DNA from: Noviluteimonas sp052115395
Lineage (GTDB): Bacteria > Pseudomonadota > Gammaproteobacteria > Xanthomonadales > Xanthomonadaceae
Length of the DNA: 64,000 nt
Strand: one strand, 5' to 3'
Assembly: GCA_052115395.1 (NCBI GenBank)
Contig: JBFRGO010000004.1
Shown here: one piece after another, positions 35,052-44,155 of the stretch
Position numbering within the stretch: position 1 is the first letter of the stretch
How the letters are laid out: each line of letters begins with the position of its first letter
Notes under the pieces: model-generated
Database searches by the model: none
Seen by the model: only the letters and a program-made list of their open reading frames with translations
What the model was told of the DNA's origin: nothing
Made by a program: the position numbers and the translations under genes

Positions 35052-35900
35052 TCAGCCCTGCGACGCCGCGGCGGGCGCGCCGCCGGCGGCACGCTCCTTC
35101 GCGATCAGGCCGCTGGCGATGCGCAGCATGTCCTCGAAGCTGTTGCCGGTGACCTTGTACTTGCCGTTGACGATCAGCGTGGGCGTGCTGTTCGCGCCCG
35201 AGCGGATCATGAACTGCCGGCCCTTGCTGACCTGCGCGTCCACCGAGAACGAATTCATCGTGCTCAGGAATTCCTTCGGGTTCGCGCCGTACTTGCCGTA
35301 GAAGTTGGCGATCTTCTGCTCGTCGACCGGATCGCCTTCGCCCGGCATCGTCTGCGTGATGTGGATCTCCTTGATCAGCGCGCTGTGCGAGCGCTCGACC
35401 AGGCCCATCGATTCGGCGACGTAGAAGGCCTTCGCGTAGGGGTTCCACTCCGGGCCGAACGGCGCGGGCACGTAGGAGAAGCGCACGTCGGCCGGCAGCT
35501 TGGCCTTCCATGCGGACACCAGCGGATCGAACGCGGCGCACGCCGGGCAGACGTAACCGAAGACTTCGACGACTTCGATCTTGCCGTCCAACGGCTTCCA
35601 CGGCTCGCCGCCCTTGATGGCGACGTAGTCGCGGCCTTCGACCAGGCCGGAGGGATCGTTCGCGGAGGCCAGGGCCTTCTGCGCAGCGGCGTCGGCCGAG
35701 GGGTTGGCGGCCGGGGCGGCGGTGGATGCGGCCACCGGCGCGGCGGCGGTGCTCGCGGCGGGTTCGTCGGCGCTGGCCGGCATCGCGGCGGTGGACTGCG
35801 CGGCCGGCGCGGCGGCCGTCGGCGCTTCGCTCTTGCCGCAGGCAGCCAGGGTGAGAAGGAGGAGCGAGGAAACCAGGGGGAGCAGGACGCGTCGGGTCAT
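35052..35900 (-). CDS. Thiol:disulfide interchange protein, DsbA family lipoprotein
   Basis: A 282-aa periplasmic oxidoreductase. A lipoprotein signal with LAAC lipobox (Cys20) is followed by a low-complexity Ala/Ser/Pro linker (residues about 25-80) that probably tethers the domain, then a DsbA fold. The active site is FGYVCPACAAFDP (CPAC), and the cis-Pro loop reads NSTPTLIVNGKYKV. It presumably oxidises cysteines in exported proteins as a membrane-tethered partner or paralogue of the next DsbA. Arranged head-to-tail with the 208-aa DsbA gene (60 bases apart). Confidence 0.9.
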   Translation of the reverse strand: MTRRVLLPLVSSLLLLTLAACGKSEAPTAAAPAAQSTAAMPASADEPAASTAAAPVAASTAAPAANPSADAAAQKALASANDPSGLVEGRDYVAIKGGEPWKPLDGKIEVVEVFGYVCPACAAFDPLVSAWKAKLPADVRFSYVPAPFGPEWNPYAKAFYVAESMGLVERSHSALIKEIHITQTMPGEGDPVDEQKIANFYGKYGANPKEFLSTMNSFSVDAQVSKGRQFMIRSGANSTPTLIVNGKYKVTGNSFEDMLRIASGLIAKERAAGGAPAAASQG

Positions 35901-35960
35901 GGGGTCGATCCTCCAGCGGAGTGCCTGAATATCAGGTGGGCGGATGGGTGGAACGGAAAA

Positions 35961-36587
35961 TCAGCGGGGCGGATGCGCGATGAGCGCGCCGGCGATGCGC
36001 AGCATGTCATCCAGCGAGTGGCCCATCACGCGGTACTTGCCGTCGACGATGAGCGTCGGGGTGCCCTGGAGCTGGATGCGCAGCGCGAAGTCGTGCGCGG
36101 CCTTCATGCGCGCGGCGACCTGCGGGCTGGCGATCGCCGCCGAGAACTTCTTCGCATCCACGCCGAGGGTGGCGTAGTACGTGGTCAGTTCGGCGTCGCT
36201 GGGATTCATCGGCAGCACCTGGTCGTCGTGCACGGCGCGGAAGGTCGCCGCATGCGTGCGCGCCACGGTCCCGAGCTGTTCGGAGGCGAAATACCCGCGG
36301 CCGAAGGTGTCGTCGAGGTCGTAGGCCGCCGGCACGTAACGCACCTTGACGTTCTTCGGGAGGCTCGCGCGCCAAGCTTCGATCTTCGGCGCGAAGTCGT
36401 GGCAGTGGTGGCAGGTGTAGGCGAACACTTCGGCGACTTCGATCTCGCCCTTGCGCACGGTGTCGAACGTGCCGGGCGTGTCGAGCACTTCGTAGTCGAC
36501 ATCCTCGACCGGCGCGGACGGCGCCTGCGCGAACGCGGCGAGGGGAAGCAGCAGGGCCAGCAGGAGGAACGCAACGCGACGGGTCAT
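35961..36587 (-). CDS. dsbA: Thiol:disulfide interchange protein DsbA
   Basis: A 208-aa periplasmic dithiol oxidase with a signal peptide (LALLLPLAAFAQ). The active site is FAYTCHHCHDFAP (CHHC) and the cis-Pro loop is QGTPTLIVDGKYRV. Length and signature fit the soluble DsbA of Xanthomonadaceae, which carry two DsbA genes in tandem. It is preceded by an intrinsic terminator that isolates it from the cytochrome c4 gene and is followed by the lipoprotein paralogue. Confidence 0.93.
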   Translation of the reverse strand: MTRRVAFLLLALLLPLAAFAQAPSAPVEDVDYEVLDTPGTFDTVRKGEIEVAEVFAYTCHHCHDFAPKIEAWRASLPKNVKVRYVPAAYDLDDTFGRGYFASEQLGTVARTHAATFRAVHDDQVLPMNPSDAELTTYYATLGVDAKKFSAAIASPQVAARMKAAHDFALRIQLQGTPTLIVDGKYRVMGHSLDDMLRIAGALIAHPPR

Positions 36588-36605
36588 GCGGATCCTTCGG
36601 GGGTC

Positions 36606-36640
36606 AAAAAAAACGCCGGTCCACAGTGTGGGACCGGCGT
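36606..36640 (-). terminator. Rho-independent terminator of the cytochrome c4 gene
   Basis: On the minus strand a 10-bp stem (ACGCCGGTCC / GGACCGGCGT) with an 8-base loop is followed by eight T. It lies 57 bases after the cytochrome c4 stop and ahead of dsbA. Confidence 0.9.
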
Positions 36641-36696
36641 GCTGATCAAGGTCGTGAACGCTTCGACAGCTTCCGCCGGCGCAGGTTCCGCCGTGC

Positions 36697-37464
36697 TTAC
36701 TGTTGTGCGGTGGCTTCGTCCGAGCGCTTGTGCAGGCCCTGCACGTAGCTGGCCAGCGACTGGATTTCCTCGTCCGTCAGCGGCTTGGCGACCGAAGCCA
36801 TGATGTTGAACAGGTGCGGATCGGTCTGCGTGGTCGTGCCCGCGCGATATTCCTCGAGGCGACGCTGCGCATAGGCCGACTGCTGGCCGGCGAGGGCCGG
36901 GTAGGCCGGGCCGGGGTTGCCGCCGCCGGCAGGGCCGTGGCAGGACATGCACGCGGGGATGCCGCGCGCCAGATCGCCCTGGCGGAACAGGCGCTCGCCC
37001 ACTTCGTAGAACTTCATGCCGGCGTTGGGGCCGGTGGCGATGGCGGTGTCGTCGGCCACGCCGGCGCCGGCCTTCTGCACCGCGAAGTGCGCACCCAGGT
37101 CGCGCATGTCCTGCGCGGTGAGGGCGTCGGCGAAGGGCTTCATCACCGCGGCCATGCCCGAGGTGCGCTGGCCGCTCTTGAAGAGTTCCAGCTGGTGCGC
37201 GATGTAGCGCTCCGGCATGCCGGCCAGGCGCGGGTACTGCGGATCGGTCGGGTTGCCGTCCAGGCCGTGGCAGGCTGCGCACGTACCGGCCTTCTGGTCG
37301 CCACGCTTCACGTCGCCCCACACCGGCTTGGCCTCGACCAGCGGCTTGGTTTCCACCTGGGCATCCGGGGCGACGGGCGTCACCTGGGTTTGGGCGAAAG
37401 CGACGGCGGCGACCGCAAAGGTGGCCGCGAGACCGGCGTAGCGCAGGACGCGTGCGTGGCGCAT
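36697..37464 (-). CDS. Cytochrome c4, dihaem
   Basis: A 255-aa periplasmic electron carrier with a signal peptide (VAAVAFAQ) and two cytochrome c domains. Haem-binding motifs are CAACHGLDG (about residue 72) and CMSCHGPAG (about 178), with Met ligands in the following GMPERY-type and IMASVAKPL loops. Such c4 proteins donate electrons to cytochrome oxidases. GGAG in CGGAGCTTTGC marks the start at 37464; longer upstream extensions are not supported. Monocistronic, with its own terminator, and divergent from engB. Confidence 0.9.
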   Translation of the reverse strand: MRHARVLRYAGLAATFAVAAVAFAQTQVTPVAPDAQVETKPLVEAKPVWGDVKRGDQKAGTCAACHGLDGNPTDPQYPRLAGMPERYIAHQLELFKSGQRTSGMAAVMKPFADALTAQDMRDLGAHFAVQKAGAGVADDTAIATGPNAGMKFYEVGERLFRQGDLARGIPACMSCHGPAGGGNPGPAYPALAGQQSAYAQRRLEEYRAGTTTQTDPHLFNIMASVAKPLTDEEIQSLASYVQGLHKRSDEATAQQ

Positions 37465-37619
37465 GCAAAGCTCCGAAATTGCTGGGTCCGGCGAAACCAG
37501 GCCGCCGGGTGGTCGCGGACCGAAATTCGGTCGCGAAGGCGCGGGATTATCGACGGCGGGCCGCCGACCGGTCAAACCGGAGGCCGGCCGGGCTTGCGCG
37601 GCGTGCGATCCTTGTCGCC

Positions 37620-38219
37620 ATGGCCAACCCCTTTGCCCGCGCCCGCTATGTCCTTTCGGCGCACAACTATCGCCAATTGCCGCCCGATGCCGGCGCCGAG
37701 GTCGCCTTCGCCGGTCGTTCCAACGCCGGCAAGTCGAGCGCCCTCAACGCCATCGCGCAGCAGAATGCGCTGGCCCGCGTGTCCAAGACGCCGGGCCGGA
37801 CGCAGCAGCTGGTGTTCTTCGAAGTCGCCCCGCACAAACACATGGTCGACCTGCCCGGCTACGGCTACGCGAAGGTCCCCAAGGATCTGCAGTCGCACTG
37901 GCAGCAGTTCCTCGACGGCTATTTCTCAACGCGCGATGCCCTGCAGGGCCTGGTGGTCATCATGGACATCCGCCACCCGCTGAAGGACTACGACCGGCAG
38001 ATGCTCGGTTACGCGCTTCAGCGCGGCATCCCCGCGCATGCGGTGCTGACCAAGGCCGACAAGCTCTCGCGCGGCGCGGCGGCGAATACGCTGCAGGCCG
38101 TGCGCATGGAACTGACGCGCGTGTACGGCGACAGTGTTTCGGTGCAGACCTTTTCCGCCGAATCCAAGCAGGGCGTGGACGAAGCGCGGGCCGTGGTCTC
38201 GCGCTGGCTGGGCGTCTGA
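37620..38219 (+). CDS. engB: Ribosome biogenesis GTP-binding protein YihA/YsxC
   Basis: An essential GTPase needed for cell-cycle progression and 50S assembly. In the 199-aa protein the G1 is FAGRSNAGKSSALNAI, G2 in TPGRTQQLVFF, G3 DLPGYGYAKVP, G4 VLTKADKLS and G5 near SAESKQGV. Start MANPFARARYVLSAHN is the family N-terminus. It lies 155 bases from the divergent cytochrome c4 gene. Confidence 0.95.
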   Translation: MANPFARARYVLSAHNYRQLPPDAGAEVAFAGRSNAGKSSALNAIAQQNALARVSKTPGRTQQLVFFEVAPHKHMVDLPGYGYAKVPKDLQSHWQQFLDGYFSTRDALQGLVVIMDIRHPLKDYDRQMLGYALQRGIPAHAVLTKADKLSRGAAANTLQAVRMELTRVYGDSVSVQTFSAESKQGVDEARAVVSRWLGV

Positions 38220-38314
38220 CGGCGAGCCCCGCGCGCGGGAACGGCCCGCACAAGTGCCAACTTTGGAACGACGGCGTCCTGTCCGCGTGAGGAGTGCGTG
38301 GACGTTACCGGGAC

Positions 38315-38320
38315 TATAGT
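38315..38320 (+). promoter_or_regulatory. Possible -10 element for gshA
   Basis: TATAGT lies 26 bases before the gshA ATG and close enough for a short leader that includes the AAGGAA ribosome site. No clear -35 hexamer is seen. Confidence 0.35.
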
Positions 38321-38345
38321 GCCGGGCCTGCAACGGAAGGAACCG

Positions 38346-39722
38346 ATGTCGAGCCTGAGCAACGTCGCCGAGCTTCCCATCACCGATCGGCGCGAGCTGG
38401 TCGAATACCTCGCGTCCGGAAGCAGGCCGCGCACCGATTGGCGCATCGGCACCGAGCACGAGAAATTCGGCTTCCGCACCGACGACCTGCGCCCGCCCAC
38501 CTTCGACGGTGAGCGCGGCATCGAAGCGTTGCTCGAAGGCCTGGTGCGTTTCGGTTGGGAACCGGTGCGCGAACACGGCCGCACCATCGCCTTGGCGCGC
38601 GACGGGGCGAGCGTCACGCTCGAGCCCGCCGGCCAGCTCGAACTCTCCGGCGGCCAGCTCGAATCCATCCACGACACCTGTCGCGAAACCAACACGCACC
38701 TGGACGAAGTCAAAGCCGTCGCCGGGCAGCTCGGCATCGGCTTCCTCGGCATGGGCTTCCAGCCGAAGTGGCGCCGCGACGAAATGCCGTGGATGCCCAA
38801 GGGCCGCTACAAGATCATGCGCGCGTACATGCCCAAGCGCGGTAGCCTGGGCCTGGACATGATGACGCGCACGTGCACCGTGCAGGTCAACCTGGATTTC
38901 GCCAGCGAAGCGGACATGGTGAAGAAGTTCCGCACCTCGCTCGCGCTGCAACCGATCGCGACCGCGCTGTTCGCCGATTCGCCGTTCACCGAAGGCAAGC
39001 CCAACGGCTTCCTGTCGTATCGCTCGCACATCTGGACCGACACCGATCCCGACCGCACCGGCATGCTCGACTTCGTGTTCGAGGACGGCTTCGGTTTCGA
39101 GCGTTACACCGATTATCTGCTCGACGTGCCGATGTACTTCGTCTATCGCAACGGCGAATACCTGGATGCGTCGGGCAAGTCCTTCCGCAAGTTCCTGGAC
39201 GGCAAGCTGGATGTCACGCCGGGCGCGCTGCCCACGCTGCGCGACTGGTCGGACCACATGACCACCGCCTTCCCCGAAGTGCGCCTGAAGAAGTACCTGG
39301 AAATGCGCGGCGCCGATTCCGGCCCGTGGAATCGCATCTGCGCGCTGCCCGCGTTCTGGGTCGGCCTGTTGTACGACGACGCCTCGCTCGATGCGGCCTG
39401 GGACCTGGTCAAGGACTATTCGCGCGAAGAACGCCACGCCTTGCGCGACGGCGTGCCGAAGCATGCGTTGAAGTTGCCCGCGCGCCTGGGCAAATCGCAG
39501 GCCACCGTGCGCGAGCTGGCGATCGAAGTGCTGAAGATTTCCGCCGCGGGCCTGGCGCGTCGCGATCGCCGCAACAAGAGCGGCGTGGACGAGCGCGTGT
39601 TCCTCGATCCGCTGATCGAAAGCGCCGAAGCCAACCAGACGCCGGCCGAGCGCAAGCTCGCGCTGTACGAAGGCCCGTGGGCCGGCAACATCGACCGCGT
39701 GTTTTCCGAGTTCCAGTACTGA
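38346..39722 (+). CDS. gshA: Glutamate-cysteine ligase (plant/proteobacterial type)
   Basis: Joins glutamate and cysteine, the first step of glutathione synthesis. The 458-aa protein belongs to the GCS2 / plant-type class rather than the E. coli class: WRIGTEHEKFGF, LEPAGQLELSGGQLES, GFLGMGFQPKWRRDEMPWMP, KGRYKIMRAYMPK and ARRDRRNKSGVDER. GGAAGGA just upstream fixes the ATG. It is convergent with the TPR-lipoprotein gene. It supplies glutathione used by the neighbouring adhC-fghA genes. Confidence 0.93.
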   Translation: MSSLSNVAELPITDRRELVEYLASGSRPRTDWRIGTEHEKFGFRTDDLRPPTFDGERGIEALLEGLVRFGWEPVREHGRTIALARDGASVTLEPAGQLELSGGQLESIHDTCRETNTHLDEVKAVAGQLGIGFLGMGFQPKWRRDEMPWMPKGRYKIMRAYMPKRGSLGLDMMTRTCTVQVNLDFASEADMVKKFRTSLALQPIATALFADSPFTEGKPNGFLSYRSHIWTDTDPDRTGMLDFVFEDGFGFERYTDYLLDVPMYFVYRNGEYLDASGKSFRKFLDGKLDVTPGALPTLRDWSDHMTTAFPEVRLKKYLEMRGADSGPWNRICALPAFWVGLLYDDASLDAAWDLVKDYSREERHALRDGVPKHALKLPARLGKSQATVRELAIEVLKISAAGLARRDRRNKSGVDERVFLDPLIESAEANQTPAERKLALYEGPWAGNIDRVFSEFQY

Positions 39723-39731
39723 CCGAAGCGG

Positions 39732-41384
39732 TCAGAACACCGCGGCCTGAAGCGGGGTATCGGCCCACTGCCATGCCGCCTGGAACTGCTTGCGCGTTTC
39801 CGCCGCGGCGTGCTTGTCGCCCATCGCGTCCTGTGCCTGCGCCAGGCCATACAGGCCCCAGCCGTTCTTCGGGAATTTCTGCAGGTCGTTTTCGAACGCC
39901 TTCACCGCATCGGCCGGGCGCCTGGCTTTCAACAACGCCGCGCCAAGATAATTGCTGACGGGCAGCGGCCAATCCGCAGGCTCGTTGTAGGTCAGCTTGT
40001 CTTCGATGTCCCCGGCCTTGCGCAGCGCTGCGATGGCCTGGTCGTGTTTGCCCTGCGACGAGGCGATCTCGCCCTGCAACACACCGGCGCCCACTTTCAG
40101 CAGATCGCCGGCGTAGTTCGTGGTACCGAGCATCAGCTTGGCCATCGCCGGATCGTCCGCGAGCGCTTGCAACGCGGCGAGTTCGCGCTCCGCCTCCGGC
40201 ATGTTGCCCTTGCGCAGTTGCGCCATGCCGCGCGCGAAATGCCAGATGCCGGTCGGATAGGGCTGCGGCGCAGGCGATTGCGTGCGCGCGAGGATCGCGT
40301 CCCACTCGCCGAAACGGACTTCGGTCTGCATCGGCACGACCACGAAGTGCTGCATGAAGTTGAGCGCGTCCAGTTTCTCCATGTCCGCGTGTTGTGCGGT
40401 CTGGTCCGAGGCCTGCGTGGCCAGCGTGCGCGATCCCATCAGGCCCGCGCTGAGCGTTGCGAAGTGCCAGTTGTGCGGCACGTAACCGAGCGGATACATG
40501 CCATTGGTGCCCCTGCAGACCGCGAGGAATTCCTTGTCGGCGGTGGAGGCGCGGAAATTGGCGAGCGTCGCGTCGTTGTAGCGGCCCGTACGGATGTAGA
40601 TGTGCGCGGGCATGTGCACCAGGTGCCCCGAGCCGGGCGCGAGACCGCCCAGCGTGTCGGCGAGCGCCTCGGCGCGGCCGGGATCATCGGACGCTTCGAC
40701 CGCGTGGATGTAGTAGTGGATCGCGCCGATGTGTTTCGGATTGCGTTTGAGCACCGTCTCGATCGCGCCGAGGATCTTCGGCGTATCCGCGTTCGGTTTG
40801 CCGGCGGTCCAGTAATTCCAGGGCGTGAGGTCCATCAACGCTTCGGCGTACATCGCTTGCGCATCGTCGTCGTCGGGGAACTGCGCCACCACATTCGCCA
40901 TCGCATCGGCGTAGGCCTTGTCCAGCGGCGCGCGATCGGCGGGCGCGGGATCGGCATAGCGCTTCGCCAACGCTTCGATCAACGCGCGATCGGCCGGCTT
41001 CGCGTTGTCGGCGAGCGACAGCGCCTTCTTCGCGAGCGCAGCGGCTTGCGGTACGACGTCGGGCTGCATCGGCAGATTGATGTTCGGCCCGAGCACGAGC
41101 GCCTGGCCCCACACGCAGATCGCGCATTGCGGATCCAGGCGCGCGGCTTCGGCGAATGCGCGGCCCGCGGCCTCGTGGTTGAAGCCGTAGGCGAGCCGCA
41201 AGCCCTGGTCGAAGTAACGCTGCGCAGCGGGCACCGGCGTGCCGATGTCGCGATGCAACTGCCCGAAGGTTTCGAACAGCGGCGGTGCGGGCGTCGCGGA
41301 TGCATCGGTGCGGGGTGCGGGCGCTTCGCAGGCGGCGAGCGCGAGGGTGGCGATGAGAGCGGCCCAGATGCGATGACGACGCAT
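39732..41384 (-). CDS. TPR-repeat lipoprotein, function unknown
   Basis: A 550-aa exported protein with a lipoprotein signal (LALAAC lipobox). The mature part is dominated by TPR-like helical repeats, for example FNHEAAGRAFAEAARLDPQC near residue 70 and RPADAVKAFENDLQKFPKNG near the C-terminus, so it is probably a protein-binding scaffold. A motif YYIHAVEASDDPGRAEALAD and GHLVHMPAHIYIRTGRYNDA in the middle recur in a widespread but uncharacterised family. AGGA precedes the start at MRRHRIWAAL; longer frames are not supported. It lies alone between convergent gshA and divergent adhC. Confidence 0.75.
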   Translation of the reverse strand: MRRHRIWAALIATLALAACEAPAPRTDASATPAPPLFETFGQLHRDIGTPVPAAQRYFDQGLRLAYGFNHEAAGRAFAEAARLDPQCAICVWGQALVLGPNINLPMQPDVVPQAAALAKKALSLADNAKPADRALIEALAKRYADPAPADRAPLDKAYADAMANVVAQFPDDDDAQAMYAEALMDLTPWNYWTAGKPNADTPKILGAIETVLKRNPKHIGAIHYYIHAVEASDDPGRAEALADTLGGLAPGSGHLVHMPAHIYIRTGRYNDATLANFRASTADKEFLAVCRGTNGMYPLGYVPHNWHFATLSAGLMGSRTLATQASDQTAQHADMEKLDALNFMQHFVVVPMQTEVRFGEWDAILARTQSPAPQPYPTGIWHFARGMAQLRKGNMPEAERELAALQALADDPAMAKLMLGTTNYAGDLLKVGAGVLQGEIASSQGKHDQAIAALRKAGDIEDKLTYNEPADWPLPVSNYLGAALLKARRPADAVKAFENDLQKFPKNGWGLYGLAQAQDAMGDKHAAAETRKQFQAAWQWADTPLQAAVF

Positions 41385-41505
41385 GGCGGAGGATCCTGCT
41401 GTCGAGACAGGAGGTAAAACGCAAGTCGCCCGGCCGACAGGACGCATTCCACGCGCCGGCCCGGCGGTGTAGCGTGGGCGCCCCCGATCAGCCGAGCCCA
41501 CGCCG

Positions 41506-42615
41506 ATGAAGTCCCGCGCCGCCGTCGCTTTCGCCCCCGGTCAACCGCTGCGCATCGTCGAGATCGACGTCGCGCCGCCGCGCGCGGGCGAAGTGCTCGT
41601 GCGCATCACGCACACCGGCGTGTGCCACACCGATGCGTTCACGCTGAGCGGCGACGACCCCGAAGGCCTGTTCCCCGCGGTGCTCGGCCACGAAGGCGGC
41701 GGCGTGGTGGTCGAAGTCGGCGAAGGCGTGACCAGCGTGCAGCCAGGCGACCATGTCATTCCGCTCTACACGGCCGAATGCGGGAAGTGCAAGTTCTGCA
41801 CCTCCGGCAAGACCAACCTGTGCCAGGCCGTGCGCGCGACGCAGGGCAAGGGCGTGATGCCCGATGGCACCTCGCGTTTCACCTATGAAGGCAAGCCCAT
41901 CTTCCACTACATGGGCACGAGCACCTTCAGCGAATACACGGTGTGCGCGGAGGTCTCGCTGGCGAAGATCGATCCGCAGGCGCCGCTCGAAAAAGTGTGC
42001 CTGCTCGGTTGCGGCGTCACCACCGGGCTCGGCGCGGTCCACAACACCGCGAAGGTGAAACCCGGCGATACGGTCGCGGTGTTCGGGCTCGGCGGAATCG
42101 GGCTGGCGGTGGTGCAGGGCGCGAAGGCGGCGGGTGCCGCGCGCATCATCGGCGTGGATACCAATCCGGCGAAGTTCGACCTGGCGCGCGCGCAGGGCGC
42201 GACCGACACGATCAATCCGAGGGATTACGACAAGCCGATCCAGGAGGTCATCGTCGAGATGACCGACGGCGGCGTGGAGTTCAGCTTCGAATGCATCGGC
42301 AACGTCGATGTCATGCGGTCTGCCCTGGAGTGCTGCCACAAGGGATGGGGCGAAAGCGTCATCATCGGCGTTGCCGGCGCGGGGCAGGAAATCCGCACGC
42401 GGCCGTTCCAGCTGGTCACCGGGCGCGTGTGGCGCGGCTCGGCCTTCGGCGGCGTCAAGGGGCGCACGCAGTTGCCGGGCATGGTGCAGCAGGCGATGCG
42501 CGGGGAGATCCAGCTCGATCCCTTCATCACCCACAACCTGCCGCTGGAACGCATCAACGAAGCCTTCGACCTGATGCATCGCGGCGAATCCATCCGCACC
42601 GTCATCCACTTCTGA
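41506..42615 (+). CDS. adhC: S-(hydroxymethyl)glutathione dehydrogenase, class III alcohol dehydrogenase
   Basis: Oxidises the spontaneous adduct of formaldehyde and glutathione to S-formylglutathione with NAD. In the 369-aa zinc ADH the catalytic zinc ligands are CHTDAFTLSG and GHEGGGVVVEVG, the structural zinc is CGKCKFCTSGKTNLC, and VFGLGGIGLAVVQGAK is the NAD-binding loop. FGGVKGRTQLPG is the class III signature. One base overlaps fghA, which takes the next step. No frmR-like regulator is adjacent. Confidence 0.96.
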   Translation: MKSRAAVAFAPGQPLRIVEIDVAPPRAGEVLVRITHTGVCHTDAFTLSGDDPEGLFPAVLGHEGGGVVVEVGEGVTSVQPGDHVIPLYTAECGKCKFCTSGKTNLCQAVRATQGKGVMPDGTSRFTYEGKPIFHYMGTSTFSEYTVCAEVSLAKIDPQAPLEKVCLLGCGVTTGLGAVHNTAKVKPGDTVAVFGLGGIGLAVVQGAKAAGAARIIGVDTNPAKFDLARAQGATDTINPRDYDKPIQEVIVEMTDGGVEFSFECIGNVDVMRSALECCHKGWGESVIIGVAGAGQEIRTRPFQLVTGRVWRGSAFGGVKGRTQLPGMVQQAMRGEIQLDPFITHNLPLERINEAFDLMHRGESIRTVIHF

Positions 42616-43445
42616 TGCGCAGGATCGAATCGCACGCGTGCTTCGGCGGCACGCAGGAAGTCTGGGCGCACGAGGCGACATCGACCTCGTGCGAGATGCG
42701 CGTGAGCGTGTTCCTTCCGCCACAGGCAAGCAGCGCGCGCTGCCCGGTGCTGTATGTCCTGTCCGGGCTGACGTGCACCGAGCAGAACTTCATCCAGAAA
42801 TCCGGCGCACAGCGTTACGCCGCCGAGCATGGGCTGATCCTCGTCGGCCCCGATACCAGTCCGCGCGGCGCCGGTGTTCCGGATGCCGAAGGCGATGACA
42901 TCGGTTTGAGTGCGTCGTTCTACGTCGATGCAACGCAGGCACCGTGGTCGGCGCAGTACCGGATGCATGCCTACGTGACGCAGGAGTTGCCAGCGCTGAT
43001 CGAAGCCGCGTTCCCGGCGAGCGACGTGCGCGGCATCACCGGACATTCGATGGGCGGGCATGGCGCGTTGATCTGCGCGCTGCGCAATCCGGGCCGCTAT
43101 CGCAGCGTGTCGGCCCTGGCGCCGATCTGTTCGGCATCGCGCGGCTGGGGCCGCAAGGCCTTCGCGGCGTATTTCGGCGAAGACCCGGAGACGTGGCGCG
43201 CGTGGGACGCATGCGATCTGTTGCGCGCTTCGACTGAACGCTTGCAGCTATTGGTCGACCAGGGGCAAGCCGATCCGTTCCTCACCGACAAACTGTTGCC
43301 GGAGATGTTGCGCGACGCCTGCGCCGATGGCGGGCACACCCTCGACATGCGCATGCGCCCGGGTTACGACCATGGTTTCTATTTCGTCGCCTCGTTCATC
43401 GGCGACCACATCGCGTATCACGCCGCGGCGCTGAAGTCGGTATAG
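42615..43445 (+). CDS. fghA: S-formylglutathione hydrolase
   Basis: Hydrolyses S-formylglutathione to formate and glutathione. In the 276-aa esterase-D family alpha/beta hydrolase the nucleophile is in GITGHSMGGHGAL, the oxyanion/leader region is VLSGLTCTEQNFIQKSGA and the catalytic His is in PGYDHGFYFVASF. VGPDTSPRGAGVPD is typical. The ATG overlaps the adhC stop by one base (TGATG). Its 3' end runs 28 bases into the convergent Dph6-like gene. Confidence 0.95.
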   Translation: MRRIESHACFGGTQEVWAHEATSTSCEMRVSVFLPPQASSARCPVLYVLSGLTCTEQNFIQKSGAQRYAAEHGLILVGPDTSPRGAGVPDAEGDDIGLSASFYVDATQAPWSAQYRMHAYVTQELPALIEAAFPASDVRGITGHSMGGHGALICALRNPGRYRSVSALAPICSASRGWGRKAFAAYFGEDPETWRAWDACDLLRASTERLQLLVDQGQADPFLTDKLLPEMLRDACADGGHTLDMRMRPGYDHGFYFVASFIGDHIAYHAAALKSV

Positions 43446-44101
43446 GCGAAGCGCCCGTCGCGCAGCACCGACGCGCCGCGTTCGACGGCGAGCGGTTGCG
43501 TGAACATCGGCCCGGCATGAACGAGCGTGTGGAACTCGCCGCGCTCGCCGCAGGGATCGCAGGCCGACGGCAACTCCGCGAGCAATGACGCATCGAACGC
43601 GCGTCCGCTGAAGGCGGCATCGAGTTGCTGCGTATCGACGCAACACAGGTGCGCGCGCAACCCACCGTCGATCATCGCGCGCGCGAGTTGCGTGGTGTCG
43701 CGACCGAACAAGGGAAACCGCGGTGTCCATCCAAGGCGCGCGCACAAGGCTTCACGCCAGGCCTTCACGTCTTCGAGGAACAGATCGCCGAACACGATGT
43801 CCTCGCACGCAGGCCAACGTGCGCGCGCCTGCGCCAAGGCAGTCGCGAAAGAGGCTTCGTAGGTCGCGTTGTCGCATTGCGGCGGGATGACCGCTTCGAT
43901 CACGGGCACGCCCGCCGCCCGCGCCTGTGCCTGCAGCAAGTCGCGGCGGATGCCGTGCATCGCGATGCGATCGAAACCGGACGTGACGGTCGTGACGAGT
44001 GCGACCACGTCGGTCCCGCCCGCCGCCCGAACTGTCTGCAGGGCCCACGCGGCATCTTTTCCACCGCTCCAGGAAAGCAGGGCCTGTCGATCCGTCGGCA
44101 T
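43418..44101 (-). CDS. Diphthine-ammonia ligase-like ATP pyrophosphatase (Dph6/MJ0570 type)
   Basis: A 227-aa ATP-binding protein of the PP-loop/adenine nucleotide alpha hydrolase superfamily. The PP-loop is LLSWSGGKDAAWAL, followed by MHGIRRDLLQAQARAAGVP and DPCGERGEFHTLV, a strong signature of the Dph6/MJ0570 family. Archaea and eukaryotes use it to amidate diphthine on EF-2, but bacteria lack diphthamide, so the substrate here is unknown. It is convergent with fghA, overlapping by 28 bases. A candidate non-coding RNA starts 54 bases beyond its start codon. Confidence 0.8.
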   Translation of the reverse strand: MPTDRQALLSWSGGKDAAWALQTVRAAGGTDVVALVTTVTSGFDRIAMHGIRRDLLQAQARAAGVPVIEAVIPPQCDNATYEASFATALAQARARWPACEDIVFGDLFLEDVKAWREALCARLGWTPRFPLFGRDTTQLARAMIDGGLRAHLCCVDTQQLDAAFSGRAFDASLLAELPSACDPCGERGEFHTLVHAGPMFTQPLAVERGASVLRDGRFAYTDFSAAA

Positions 44102-44155
44102 GCGGCGTCCTCACGCGAAACGAACACCATTCTCGCGCGCCCTCACGTTCCGCAC

